In this document: positions 25,989-34,869 of the stretch, piece after piece
Numbering within the stretch: position 1 is the stretch's first letter
Layout: every line of letters starts with the position of its first letter
NCBI GenBank assembly: GCA_015482705.2
Contig: JADMLA020000024.1
Span: 31,078 to 95,077, forward strand
From: Prosthecochloris sp.
GTDB taxonomy: Bacteria > Bacteroidota > Chlorobiia > Chlorobiales > Chlorobiaceae
Length of the DNA: 64,000 nucleotides
Direction of reading: 5' to 3'
Translations under genes and position numbers: made by a program
Notes under the pieces: model-generated
What the model was told of the DNA's origin: nothing
The model's input: the letters and a program-made list of their open reading frames with translations, nothing else
Databases searched by the model: none

Positions 25989-26342
25989 TTATTGCTGTTT
26001 TCCTGTGTTGAAAGAGTCGAGCGCTTCATGGCAGTCGTGATAGATGGAAAAAAGCTGTTTTGCCTTTGTCAGCTCGAAAACCATCGATACTTTGGGGTCG
26101 AGGCATGCAAGCCTGAGGTCTCCGTTTTTTTCGAGAGCCTTGCGCAGGCATCCGACAATGGCACCGAGCCCGCTGCTGTCGATGAAGCTGAGTGCGGAGC
26201 AGTCAAAAACAAAGTCGTTTGTTTGTTCGAGCCACTCGGGAAATTTTTGCAGCAGGATACCGCTGTTCGTTGCATCGAGGCGCCCTTCTATCCGTGCGAC
26301 GCCTATGGTCTTGCCCGTTGATGTATCAAGATGCAGGGTCAT
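25989..26342 (-). CDS. Second STAS-domain anti-sigma-antagonist-type protein
   Basis: A 117-residue STAS domain with the signature SFIDSSGLGAIVG (phospho-Ser near residues 56-57). It resembles the other STAS protein of the locus in length and layout, but the two differ at most positions, so the duplication is old or they were recruited separately. It may be a second target of the RsbW-like kinase and of the PP2C phosphatase encoded at 30361-32016. Spacing to its neighbours is 11 and 13 nt. Confidence 0.9.
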   Translation of the reverse strand: MTLHLDTSTGKTIGVARIEGRLDATNSGILLQKFPEWLEQTNDFVFDCSALSFIDSSGLGAIVGCLRKALEKNGDLRLACLDPKVSMVFELTKAKQLFSIYHDCHEALDSFNTGKQQ

Positions 26343-26355
26343 TGAAAATTCTCCG

Positions 26356-27075
26356 TTAGTATGCCCCTTTTCCGATAATGACGGCAGGGATGGTTTTTAA
26401 AAGAAGTATGAGATCGTTGCCGATACCGGCACTTTGGATATACTGCAAGTCAAGCCGTACCTGATCGGTAAAAGGAATGTCGCTTCTGCCGCTGACCTGC
26501 CACAAACAGGTTATACCGGGGATGATATGCAGGCGCTTGCGCTGTTCAAGAGTATATTCGGCAACCTCGTTGGGCAGCGGCGGACGCGGACCTACCAGGC
26601 TCATGTCTCCCTTGAGAACATTGACTAACTGGGGAAGTTCATCGATACTCAGCTTACGGATTATTCTGCCTGTCCTGGTGATTCTGGGGTCCTTTTTCAT
26701 TTTGAAAATCACTCCTGCCGCGGATTCATTTTGCTTCGATAAACTTTCTTTGATGGCATCGGCATTGACTACCATGGAACGGAACTTGTAGAACCTGAAA
26801 TGTTTTCCATTGTGTCCGACACGCGTTTGCACATAGAATATCGGGCCGGGATTTTCGATCCAGATGGCAAGGGCTGTCAGGAGGAGCAGTGGAAACAGCA
26901 GAATGAGAGCTGTTATGGAAACCACAAGATCCAGTCCTCTTTTCAACAGATAGGAGAGCCTGATCGTGAATTCCCAGGCGGCAACTTTCAACGTCCTTTT
27001 GTATTTCATGCCGGGGTTGAGTGTTCCGCTGATTTTCTGGATCAGTTCCTTGCGTACCGTAGGGTCGAGTTCCAT
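26356..27075 (-). CDS. Polyprenyl-phosphate sugar-1-phosphate transferase (WbaP C-terminal/monotopic PGT type)
   Basis: A 239-residue initiating transferase. A membrane re-entrant helix follows KRGLDLVVS (45-75), then NPGPIFYVQTRVG, KFRSM (97-101), the catalytic Asp-Glu in IDELPQ (144-149), GDMSLVGPRPP and PGITCLWQVSGRSD. It transfers a sugar-1-phosphate from UDP-sugar to undecaprenyl phosphate, starting the repeat unit. The frame is open upstream to 27201. The ATG at 27075 is preferred because it begins just after the preceding gene's stop (27081); 27114 is possible. It is the only canonical copy of this domain in the locus. Confidence 0.85.
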   Translation of the reverse strand: MELDPTVRKELIQKISGTLNPGMKYKRTLKVAAWEFTIRLSYLLKRGLDLVVSITALILLFPLLLLTALAIWIENPGPIFYVQTRVGHNGKHFRFYKFRSMVVNADAIKESLSKQNESAAGVIFKMKKDPRITRTGRIIRKLSIDELPQLVNVLKGDMSLVGPRPPLPNEVAEYTLEQRKRLHIIPGITCLWQVSGRSDIPFTDQVRLDLQYIQSAGIGNDLILLLKTIPAVIIGKGAY

Positions 27076-27080
27076 TGCTT

Positions 27081-28865
27081 TCAGGGGTTCATGCTTCTGG
27101 TAAAGAGTTTCCATTTCATGACGCGGTAGAGAAAAACAGGGTTGCCTACGATGTATCTCCGCCACATTCTGCCGGGTTCCTGCATGATGCGGTATACCCA
27201 TTCCAAACCTGTTTCACGCATCCACTCGGGTGCACGGCTGATGTTGCCGGAATAAAAGTCGAACAACCCGCCCACTCCAATGAGGATTTCCGGTTTGAGG
27301 TGCCTGCGGTATCGAGCTATCCATTTTTCCTGCCTCGGTGCTCCGAACGCTACCAGCACTATCGATGCTCCTGAATTGTTTATCGTTTCGATTATTGTGT
27401 CGCTCTGCGTATCGTGGTCGAAGTATCCATTCGCTGTGCCGGCGATGGTGACATTGAATGCTTCTTTGATTTTTTCGGCGGCCTTCTTGGCTACACCGGG
27501 TTTGCTGCCGAGCAGGAACAGCGATTTTTCATCTTCTGAAGCCATTGTACAGAGATAGGGGAGCATGTCTGTTCCATTGATGTTTTCCCTTAAAGGTGTC
27601 TGCAGGAGTTTTCCGGCGATACTGAGGCCTATGCCGTCGGGGAAGATGTAGTCACCTTTTTCAAGCGTCGAATAGTAGTCGGGATCGTCGACCATTTTGT
27701 TCATGCAATCGGGATTGACGAAAAAAATGCTGCATTGTTTTTTCTGTTCGAGGTGTTTTCTCATGATCGAGACGGCTTCTTCCATCGTGATATTGTCGAT
27801 GTCGAGCCCAAGCAGATGAAATACTGTTGATGGTGCACGGTCTTCTTCTTGATAGAGCAGTGCGGGGAAAGCGCGCAGAAACAGTAAAAGATCATAAAAC
27901 GGACGTTTCCTGAAGATATATTCCCACTCTATCGCCGTCTTTCCTTCATGTGCGATCTTGGTTGATCTGCGGATATCCCAGAGAGAGACAATGCCGGGTT
28001 TGATCGTTTTGATATATGCGTCTTCAGCGTTTCCCGGGCCATCCTCTTCTTCTCTGATTGCCGTACCGACAAGCGCAAGACGTCCGGTAAACAGTTCCAG
28101 AAAAAGCGGTAGTCCTGAAAGGATGGCTGCTGTCGTGTTGAAGCGTTGTATTGTGATGGGCTTTGCCGTTGCATTGAAAACGCTGTGTCTGGAAAAGACA
28201 GGGGTGCCTGTAAAGAGCTTTCGTATCGTAAACACGATAAACGTGGGTAAATAAAGCAGAAGGGTGACGGTAATGCCAACAGAGAGCTCGATGAGCCGTA
28301 CCATTGCTTCTGCAACAATTGCACTCAGCCTGAAAACAATTCGCCTGAGTCGGCTTCTCAGCATGGAAAAACGTCCCGATAAACGTTTTTCGAGAGACAT
28401 GGCTGAATCTTTTCTCTGATCCATTGGTTTCTGGTTTCGGTCTTTCTGGGTTTGGGTGATGATCCTTTCCGCGTATGCAAAAAAGCTTCTGTAGCTACCG
28501 AGAAATATCAGGCCTGCTGAACGGAGGTTTTTTTCCTTTTCATGATCGATGTCGGCCGACAGGCAGATCATGTTTTGCGGGGCGAGTTTCTGCCTGACAC
28601 GGTGAAGCAGTCCTGCGTTGAGTTGTACCGGAAAACTGTCGGTCATGATGGCAAGTCCTATGGCGTGGCGTTCTGGTGCCAGTTGCTCGAGCTCGTTTTC
28701 GGTTTCGGTGAGGGTCACCTTGTTGTATCGGCTTTCAAGCAGTTGGAAGAGATCGGCAACCTTCTCTTTTTTACCGAATATGACTGCTTTTGCTGTCATT
28801 TCGGTTTTCGGTGTGTTCGTCCCGGGATATTCTGTATTGGGTTCCATTCCTGCCAGATTGAGCAT
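27081..28865 (-). CDS. Fusion: receiver-like, degenerate sugar-phosphate transferase and WecG/TagA glycosyltransferase
   Basis: A 594-residue protein. Residues 24-137 look like a response-regulator fold without a phospho-Asp. Residues 185-340 align with polyprenyl-phosphate sugar-1-phosphate transferases: a membrane helix (190-215), LPLFLELFTGRLALVGTAI (252-270) and IKPGIVSLWDIRRS (288-301), but KFRSM and the catalytic Asp-Glu are lost. Residues 345-594 are a full WecG/TagA/CpsF (GT26) domain with FVNPDCMN, FPDGIGLSIA and FGAPRQEKWI. It should add the second sugar to the lipid-linked primer. AGGA lies 9 nt before the ATG at 28865, which sits 25 nt below a sigma-54 promoter. Confidence 0.8.
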   Translation of the reverse strand: MLNLAGMEPNTEYPGTNTPKTEMTAKAVIFGKKEKVADLFQLLESRYNKVTLTETENELEQLAPERHAIGLAIMTDSFPVQLNAGLLHRVRQKLAPQNMICLSADIDHEKEKNLRSAGLIFLGSYRSFFAYAERIITQTQKDRNQKPMDQRKDSAMSLEKRLSGRFSMLRSRLRRIVFRLSAIVAEAMVRLIELSVGITVTLLLYLPTFIVFTIRKLFTGTPVFSRHSVFNATAKPITIQRFNTTAAILSGLPLFLELFTGRLALVGTAIREEEDGPGNAEDAYIKTIKPGIVSLWDIRRSTKIAHEGKTAIEWEYIFRKRPFYDLLLFLRAFPALLYQEEDRAPSTVFHLLGLDIDNITMEEAVSIMRKHLEQKKQCSIFFVNPDCMNKMVDDPDYYSTLEKGDYIFPDGIGLSIAGKLLQTPLRENINGTDMLPYLCTMASEDEKSLFLLGSKPGVAKKAAEKIKEAFNVTIAGTANGYFDHDTQSDTIIETINNSGASIVLVAFGAPRQEKWIARYRRHLKPEILIGVGGLFDFYSGNISRAPEWMRETGLEWVYRIMQEPGRMWRRYIVGNPVFLYRVMKWKLFTRSMNP

Positions 28866-28889
28866 GAAGAGGTTTCCTGCTGTTACTGT

Positions 28890-28905
28890 TGCAAAAAAGG
28901 GGCCA
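28890..28905 (-). promoter_or_regulatory. Sigma-54 (-24/-12) promoter of the biosynthesis operon
   Basis: Reading the minus strand gives TGGCCC-CTTTT-TTGCA, against the consensus TGGCAC-N5-TTGCA: one mismatch and exact GG-N10-GC spacing. Transcription would begin near 28879, leaving a leader of about 15 nt to the ATG at 28865. The gene directly upstream on the same strand encodes a sigma-54 activator. An inverted repeat ACTGATGG/CCGTCAGT at 28912-28919 and 28930-28937 lies just upstream but is closer than usual activator sites. Confidence 0.65.
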
Positions 28906-29034
28906 AAAGTGACTGATGGTTTGAAAGTCCCGTCAGTTCTCTGTCGGTGAAATTTCCGCTCTCGGTTTGTATCGGAGTTTTTCTGTCAGGATGCGAGAAT
29001 GTTTCGGGATTGTCTCTCAGGAAGAGAGGGTGGA

Positions 29035-30333
29035 TCAGATGCTATACAGTTTTATTCTGCGATAAAGGGTTGCCTCGCTGATACCGAGAAGCCTCGCGGC
29101 AGCCCGTCTGTTGCCGGTCGTTTGATCGAGTGCTTTACAAATGGCTTCTTTTTCGTGAAAAGCCATACTGGACGGCGGTATGGTGGGGGGCTTCCGGCTA
29201 CAGGCGTTTTCAGGCAAGGTGATCGAGAGATCCTCCAGTTCGATGGAGCTTTCCGGGGAAAGTGTCACGGCATTTCTGATGACGTTTTCGAGCTCCCTGA
29301 CATTGCCAGGCCAGTCATAACGGCAAAGGGCGGAAAGTGCATTGCTGGAGACGGATTTTTCCGGGTATCCTTCACCGGCCATTTTTTTGAGAAAATGTCC
29401 ACAGAGTAAAGGAATGTCGGAGAGTCTTTCCCTCAGGGGAGGGGCATAGATGGTAACGGTATTGAGGCGGTAGTATAGGTCTTGACGGAATGTTCCTTTG
29501 GTGACGGCTTCGGCAAGGTTTCTGTTTGTCGCGGCTATGATTCTGATATCGACCGGATAAATTTTCGATGATCCGACCGGTTTGACGGTTTTTTCCTGGA
29601 GGGTGCGCAACAATTTTGTTTGCAGGGCAAGGGGGAGTTCACCTATTTCGTCCAGAAAAAGCGTCCCACCGTCCGAGGACCTGATCAGGCCAAGGGTATT
29701 GCGATCCGCACCGGTAAACGAACCTTTCGTATGTCCGAACAGCTCGCTTTCGATAACACTTTCATTTATTGCCGCGCACTCGACTGGCATGAACACCCTC
29801 TTTTTTCTATTGCTGTGATCGTGGATCGATCGGGCTATAATCTCTTTGCCTGTTCCGGTCTCTCCCTGCAGGAGAACCGTGGAGGTTGTCGGTGCGATTT
29901 TGCTGATGATGCCTTTGATTTTTTCTATCTCAGGGCTGTTGCCGGCAAGAAAATTGCATGTAAACTGTTCCGATTGCCGGTTCATTTCCTGAAGTTCCGC
30001 ATGAGGGGAGGAGGCACCGGTAAGGAGCATGTTGCGATGATGTGAAGGAAGAGCCAAGAGGGTAAGCAGGGTTTTGGAAAGCTCGTCACTGTTGGCGAAA
30101 AGCATGATTTTTAACGAAGGTCTGTGCTTGAGCATCTTTTCTGTAATTTGAACGAGGCAGGCGGTTCCTTCGTTTTGAACCGCAAGAACAAGGTCCGGCT
30201 TTTCGGTTGTTACAAGCTTTTCTGCATCAGATGGGCTTTCGGCAAAAAAAACGTTCAGGTCGTCTGCGTCGGAGTCCGGTCTTCGATGGTTTTTATTTGA
30301 AAAGCTGTCGAAAATTACAATGGTTGCAGTCAT
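29035..30333 (-). CDS. Sigma-54-dependent transcriptional activator (NtrC family) with degenerate receiver
   Basis: A 432-residue regulator. Residues 1-125 have a receiver-like pattern, but the phospho-Asp position is Val52 (DLVLAVQ). The AAA+ domain has Walker A GETGTGKE (157-164), the sigma-54 contact loop GSFTGA (204-209) and Walker B TLFLDE (224-229). A Fis-type helix-turn-helix ends the protein (NRRAAARLLGISEATLYRRI). It should open sigma-54 promoters without receiver phosphorylation. It lies 27 nt after the PP2C gene and directly before the sigma-54 promoter at 28890. Confidence 0.92.
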   Translation of the reverse strand: MTATIVIFDSFSNKNHRRPDSDADDLNVFFAESPSDAEKLVTTEKPDLVLAVQNEGTACLVQITEKMLKHRPSLKIMLFANSDELSKTLLTLLALPSHHRNMLLTGASSPHAELQEMNRQSEQFTCNFLAGNSPEIEKIKGIISKIAPTTSTVLLQGETGTGKEIIARSIHDHSNRKKRVFMPVECAAINESVIESELFGHTKGSFTGADRNTLGLIRSSDGGTLFLDEIGELPLALQTKLLRTLQEKTVKPVGSSKIYPVDIRIIAATNRNLAEAVTKGTFRQDLYYRLNTVTIYAPPLRERLSDIPLLCGHFLKKMAGEGYPEKSVSSNALSALCRYDWPGNVRELENVIRNAVTLSPESSIELEDLSITLPENACSRKPPTIPPSSMAFHEKEAICKALDQTTGNRRAAARLLGISEATLYRRIKLYSI

Positions 30334-30360
30334 AGGTCACCTTTTTTCATTCGTGGCGGC

Positions 30361-32016
30361 TTACGTTTTTTTCTTCCTTGTATCTTCAATCCGGATAACA
30401 ATACAGGTGACATCGTCGTCAAATTTATCGTTTCCGGAAAAAGTCGTTATGGCCTCGTGAATCTTTTCTATCAGTTTATTCGGTGAAAGATGATGGTGGC
30501 TCTCGATCAGAGCTGCGAGCCTTTCCGTTCCGAAAAGGATGTCACTACCGGGAGAGCGGCTTTCGGTAATGCCGTCCGAATACAGTACCAGCAGGTCGTT
30601 ATTCTCAACCGGACAGGATACGGTTTCATAGTGCTGCATTTCAATCATTCCTATCGGCAGGTTTGTTCCTTTGACGAGAGTACAGGTTCCGGTTTTCGAG
30701 TGAAAATGAATTGTCGGGGTGTGCCCGCAGTCGATTATCGAACATTCTTTATTTTCTAGGTCGAGCCGCAGAAAAAAGAGGGTGGTGAAGGTGCCGAGTT
30801 CGATCAGTTCATGGGTGCACCGAGCATGTACAGCGGTGAAAGTATCTTCTATATCGGGCAGTTGTGCGCCGCGGGACTTTGCCTGCGCGAGGGATTTCAG
30901 GAAAAGATTTTTCACTCCAGCACCGACGAGCGCCGATTGTATACCGTGTCCCATCACATCACCGATGAGAATATCGACATGCTGTTCGTCATAAATCACG
31001 AAATCGGTGAAATCGCCGTCGAGGTGCCCCGACGGGAGCATCAGCCGGTTGATCGCCGCCCCCTCGAGAGTGACGGGTGCGGGATTTTGCAGGAGCTTTT
31101 TTTCGATCTGTGATTCGAGCGCTTTCTGTAACGTGTCGTACCGTTGCCGGCTTCGTTCTGCCTCGATTCGGGCGGATATGTCACGGGCGATGATAACCGT
31201 ATGGGGCAAGGTGTCGATATGAACGCATCCTTTTGATATTTCAAGGGGCAGGTTCGAGCCGTTTTTTCGTTTTCCTTCCACCTGATGTATTACGTTTTGA
31301 CCATTGATGTTTCCACTTTCTGAAGGAAGGCCGCAAAATTGCTCCAGGTTGATGTCCAGACTTTCGGGGTTCATGACGAGATCCAGAAAATGCTGTTTCC
31401 TGTACTCGTCGCGTTTGAAGCCGAACATGATTTCGGCTGCGCTGTTACGGTAGATGATTCTTTGTTCCTTGTCGAGCATGAAGACGGCATCGTGTGCGGC
31501 ATCGTTCATGGAGCGGTATTGCTGTTCGCTTCTCTGCAGTTCTCTCGTTACCGATTGCAGGGCTTCGTTTGCATCGATCAGCTCCTGATTTTTCACCGAC
31601 AGTTCGTGAAACAGCTCTTCCCGCTCTGTTTTGATGAGGTAGTAGTCGATCGCATCGTTCAGTATCGCTTTAAATGAAGAAGGATCGACCGGTTTTGGAA
31701 TGAACCGGAAAACTTCACCGGTATTGATGGAGTCAATTATCTGGTCGATGTCCTGTGACCCGCTGAGCATGATTCTGATGGTGTCGGGATAATGCATTTT
31801 AATGGTCTTGATCAGTTCAAGACCATTCATTACGGGCATACGCAGGTCGGTGACGACAACATCCACAGATTCATTGGTCATGAGCTCGAGGGCATTCTCA
31901 CCGCTATCGGCGAAATGCTTGTTGAAGGCCTCACGTCTGAGAAAACGCCTTATCGAGCTGAGTATGTCCGACTCGTCGTCAACAAAAAGAATCGTGATGT
32001 CACTTCTTTGTTTCAT
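30361..32016 (-). CDS. Receiver-PAS-PP2C (RsbU/SpoIIE-type) serine phosphatase
   Basis: A 551-residue protein. The receiver domain (1-125) has acidic DDE residues and phospho-Asp57 (VVVTDLRMP). A coiled linker leads to a PAS domain (about 165-285), then a PP2C/SpoIIE phosphatase (about 325-545) with DGDFTDF, IGDVMGHG, SDGITES and DDDVTCIV metal-binding motifs. Such proteins dephosphorylate STAS antagonists, and two candidate STAS substrates lie downstream. The sensor kinase gene ends 7 nt upstream, so that kinase or its receiver partner may control this phosphatase. Confidence 0.92.
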   Translation of the reverse strand: MKQRSDITILFVDDESDILSSIRRFLRREAFNKHFADSGENALELMTNESVDVVVTDLRMPVMNGLELIKTIKMHYPDTIRIMLSGSQDIDQIIDSINTGEVFRFIPKPVDPSSFKAILNDAIDYYLIKTEREELFHELSVKNQELIDANEALQSVTRELQRSEQQYRSMNDAAHDAVFMLDKEQRIIYRNSAAEIMFGFKRDEYRKQHFLDLVMNPESLDINLEQFCGLPSESGNINGQNVIHQVEGKRKNGSNLPLEISKGCVHIDTLPHTVIIARDISARIEAERSRQRYDTLQKALESQIEKKLLQNPAPVTLEGAAINRLMLPSGHLDGDFTDFVIYDEQHVDILIGDVMGHGIQSALVGAGVKNLFLKSLAQAKSRGAQLPDIEDTFTAVHARCTHELIELGTFTTLFFLRLDLENKECSIIDCGHTPTIHFHSKTGTCTLVKGTNLPIGMIEMQHYETVSCPVENNDLLVLYSDGITESRSPGSDILFGTERLAALIESHHHLSPNKLIEKIHEAITTFSGNDKFDDDVTCIVIRIEDTRKKKT

Positions 32017-32023
32017 ACATTTC

Positions 32024-34114
32024 TCATTCTGTTTGAGGCTCGAGGGGGAGTGCGATCGTAAATACGGTACCTCCTTCAGGTGGACAGTTCACTGTCAACT
32101 GTCCACCGTGTTTATGGACGATGATATCATATGAAATGCTCAATCCAAGTCCGGTTCCCGACCCGGGTTCCTTTGTCGTGAAAAAAGGTTCGAAGATCCG
32201 GTGTCGTATTGCCTCCGGTATTCCGGGACCGTCATCTCTGATATGACAATACACGCTTTGGTTGTCGTATCCGGTGTCGATGGTGATGGTCCCTTTTTCC
32301 TTTTGTTTCAGGGATGCGATAGCGTGTGCGCTGTTGACGATAAGATTCAGAAATACCTGGTTCAGCTGTTCGGGGTTACAACGGACAGAGGGGATTTTGC
32401 CGAAAAGTGTTTCAACATTTGCATGGTAACGGTATTCATTGCGCGCGATGACGAGTGTATCTTTTATGCCTTTGTTGAGGTCGAACGGTACTCTTTCGTC
32501 AATATCGTGTTGGAATGAAAAGTTTCTCATGCTCTCGATAATTGTTCCGATACGTTCGAAACCTCGCTCCGATTCGGCAAAAATTCCGGGAAGTTCGTCG
32601 ATGATCGCATCGATGTCAAGCTCCTTGTCGATAGTGTCGATTTTTGCAAGGGAGTCAGGAGGCAGTTCACCGGCGTTTACCCGGCGGCTTACTGTGCGGT
32701 ATTCCTGGAGAATGTTTTGCAAATCATCGAGGTCTTCTTTCAATGTGGCAAGGTTGAGCCTGACAAAATTGACTGGGTTGTTGATCTCATGGGCAAGGCC
32801 TGCAGCAAGTTGACCTATCGAAGCGAGTTTTTCCTGAAGAATCATTTGCTGGTGTGTGATTTCAAGTTGCCGAGATCTTTCCTGAACGCGTTCTTCGAGG
32901 GTCTGGTTCAGTTCCCGAAGTTTTTCTTCGGCCTCTTTTCTTTTGGATATGTCGAGTATGATTCCCCGGATACCGAGCGTTTTTCCTTCGCGGGTCACCG
33001 GGGCTGTATACACGAGAGCAGGGAAGGTCGTACCGTCTTTTTTATAGCCTTGATATTCGTTGTTTTCGAACGGTTTGCCGTCGAGCAGCAGTCTTATGTT
33101 GTTTCCAGCCTTTTCTCTTTCTTCGGGGGCAAACAGTTCTGTGCTGTCAATGCCTTTGGCGAGGTCATCTTCACTGTGGCCGAACAGTTCGAGCCCACGG
33201 TTGTTGCTGTAAGTGATGATACCTTCACGATCTGTTTCAAAGATGGGCTGCGGCAGCAGGTCAGCGAGTTCCTGGAACCGGCGTTCGCTTTCAGCAAGAG
33301 CTTCCTGTTCCTTTTTTCGTTCAGTGATATCCTGCTTAATGCTGATATAGTATGTGATTCCCTGTGTCGGATCGATAATCGGGCTGACGATACAGTGCTC
33401 GGCGTAGAGATCCCCGTTTTTTTTTCTGTTGATGAATTCACCCTGCCATACTTTCCCTGACGAGATTTGTTGCCAGAAACGTCGGTAATACTCACCGGAC
33501 TGCTTTCCGGACTTCAGGATACTGATGCTTTGTTCTTTCAATTCCTGCTCGGAGTACCCTGTTATGGCGGTGAACCCAGGATTGGTGTATTGTATGATCC
33601 CTTTTTCATCGGTGATGACGACGCCAAGGGGAAGCTGCATCATTGCCGTTGAAAAAAGATCGAGATTGTGACGGAGTTCCGATTCGTAAAGAGCGTTTTT
33701 AGCAGTGATGGCAACCCGGTCAGCTCCAAACGGTTTGAGAAGGTATTCATATGCCCCCATTTTGAGGCAGCGTAAAGCCTGTTCGATATCGTCGGACCCG
33801 GAAATCATGACGACCGGTAACTTGAGACGATGCTCATGGATGTACGAGAGTATCTCCATGCCGTTTTTTCCGGGCATATTGATGTCAAGAAACAAGAGAT
33901 CGATCCGTGAACGGTTCAGCATTTCCTGGCAGGTGTTACCATCCGATGCAGAACGTGTCGTATAGCCCAGTTTTTGGAGCGTGTGCGTCAACATCTTACG
34001 CATGATAGCACTGTCATCGGCTATGAGCACTGTTGTCGCTTTCTTTTGTGCAGAAAAAGCGGTTCTGCTCGCCTCGGGGGTATTCATGACAATGTGGCCT
34101 GTAGGGGATGTCAT
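32024..34114 (-). CDS. Hybrid sensor histidine kinase: receiver, two PAS domains, kinase
   Basis: A 696-residue protein. The N-terminal receiver has phospho-Asp77 (LLFLDINMP). Two PAS/PAC units follow (about 150-275 and 280-405, each ending in an ISKRKE or TERKKE-type linker), then a coiled coil and an HK domain with H-box LAHEINNPVNF, N-box NLIVNSAHAI, G1 DDGPGIP and G2 GTGLGLSIS. No membrane segment is seen, so it is likely cytosolic. A second start at 34087 is possible. It heads the regulatory operon and probably phosphorylates the receiver of the PP2C protein. Confidence 0.9.
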   Translation of the reverse strand: MTSPTGHIVMNTPEASRTAFSAQKKATTVLIADDSAIMRKMLTHTLQKLGYTTRSASDGNTCQEMLNRSRIDLLFLDINMPGKNGMEILSYIHEHRLKLPVVMISGSDDIEQALRCLKMGAYEYLLKPFGADRVAITAKNALYESELRHNLDLFSTAMMQLPLGVVITDEKGIIQYTNPGFTAITGYSEQELKEQSISILKSGKQSGEYYRRFWQQISSGKVWQGEFINRKKNGDLYAEHCIVSPIIDPTQGITYYISIKQDITERKKEQEALAESERRFQELADLLPQPIFETDREGIITYSNNRGLELFGHSEDDLAKGIDSTELFAPEEREKAGNNIRLLLDGKPFENNEYQGYKKDGTTFPALVYTAPVTREGKTLGIRGIILDISKRKEAEEKLRELNQTLEERVQERSRQLEITHQQMILQEKLASIGQLAAGLAHEINNPVNFVRLNLATLKEDLDDLQNILQEYRTVSRRVNAGELPPDSLAKIDTIDKELDIDAIIDELPGIFAESERGFERIGTIIESMRNFSFQHDIDERVPFDLNKGIKDTLVIARNEYRYHANVETLFGKIPSVRCNPEQLNQVFLNLIVNSAHAIASLKQKEKGTITIDTGYDNQSVYCHIRDDGPGIPEAIRHRIFEPFFTTKEPGSGTGLGLSISYDIIVHKHGGQLTVNCPPEGGTVFTIALPLEPQTE

Positions 34115-34869
34115 GAGATTTGGGGTAAAGTGGTCTTGCTTACCGATACGTTACATTCTGGTACTGCTTTAAGGTTGTTTTGTTACCGCTATTCTCACGT
34201 CCTGGTTTCTTCGGTCAATCGATAAAAAAGTCAAGCTGTCCACCCTGTGCGGTTGATGACAACGGGTTGTGGAAGCGAATTTTACTTCTTTAAGACTTTA
34301 CAATATAGTAATTATTTCTGTTCCTGGATACTCTAACCGGATACGACCGGAGTCCACCGGTCGGTCTGCTGTAACCAGGATAGTGTAACTGTTTATGCGT
34401 TATGCAAGGGTATTGATACAGCAAGGGTGCAAGACGTTTATTTCGCCAGAGCTATAGGATAGGTTCTTCAATGTTCCATCGGGTTCTCAAGAGGTGCTTT
34501 GAAAGGTGAGCGTTTCCTGTCGTTTTGTCTTTTCTGTCGGTATGATTACGAGCCTCCGATTCCGCCATCGATATTCTGGCCCTGTCAAAAATAGCCAGAC
34601 GTTTAATGACTGGTTACCCAGTGCGCCAACATCAAAAGTCCTGGATTCTGGGATTATGAGGGTGGGATATTCGTAAAATGGGAGGATCAGGGTAGATGCT
34701 CGTATTATGCGATATGAGGAATTTTTTTATGGATGAACAAATACAAATTACGGCATGTTCTCTCTTGCTGCCGTGAGAAGCGGCTTGGAGATGCACCGCT
34801 CGATAGAAAGATTTCTCGGATACTGTCGTCAAGATAACCATACGTTGATCCAAAAAAAGGGAGAAGATA
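34115..34869. other. 755-base non-coding region with a nested inverted repeat
   Basis: No convincing gene was found; short open frames here lack family motifs. It separates the divergent sensor kinase and ferredoxin-nitroreductase genes and should hold both promoters. At 34322-34380 there is a nested inverted repeat: outer arms TCCTGGATAC (34322-34331) and GTAACCAGGA (34371-34380), one mismatch, and inner perfect arms CGACCGG (34344-34350) and CCGGTCG (34357-34363). It could be an operator or a structured leader of the kinase operon. Confidence 0.5.
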
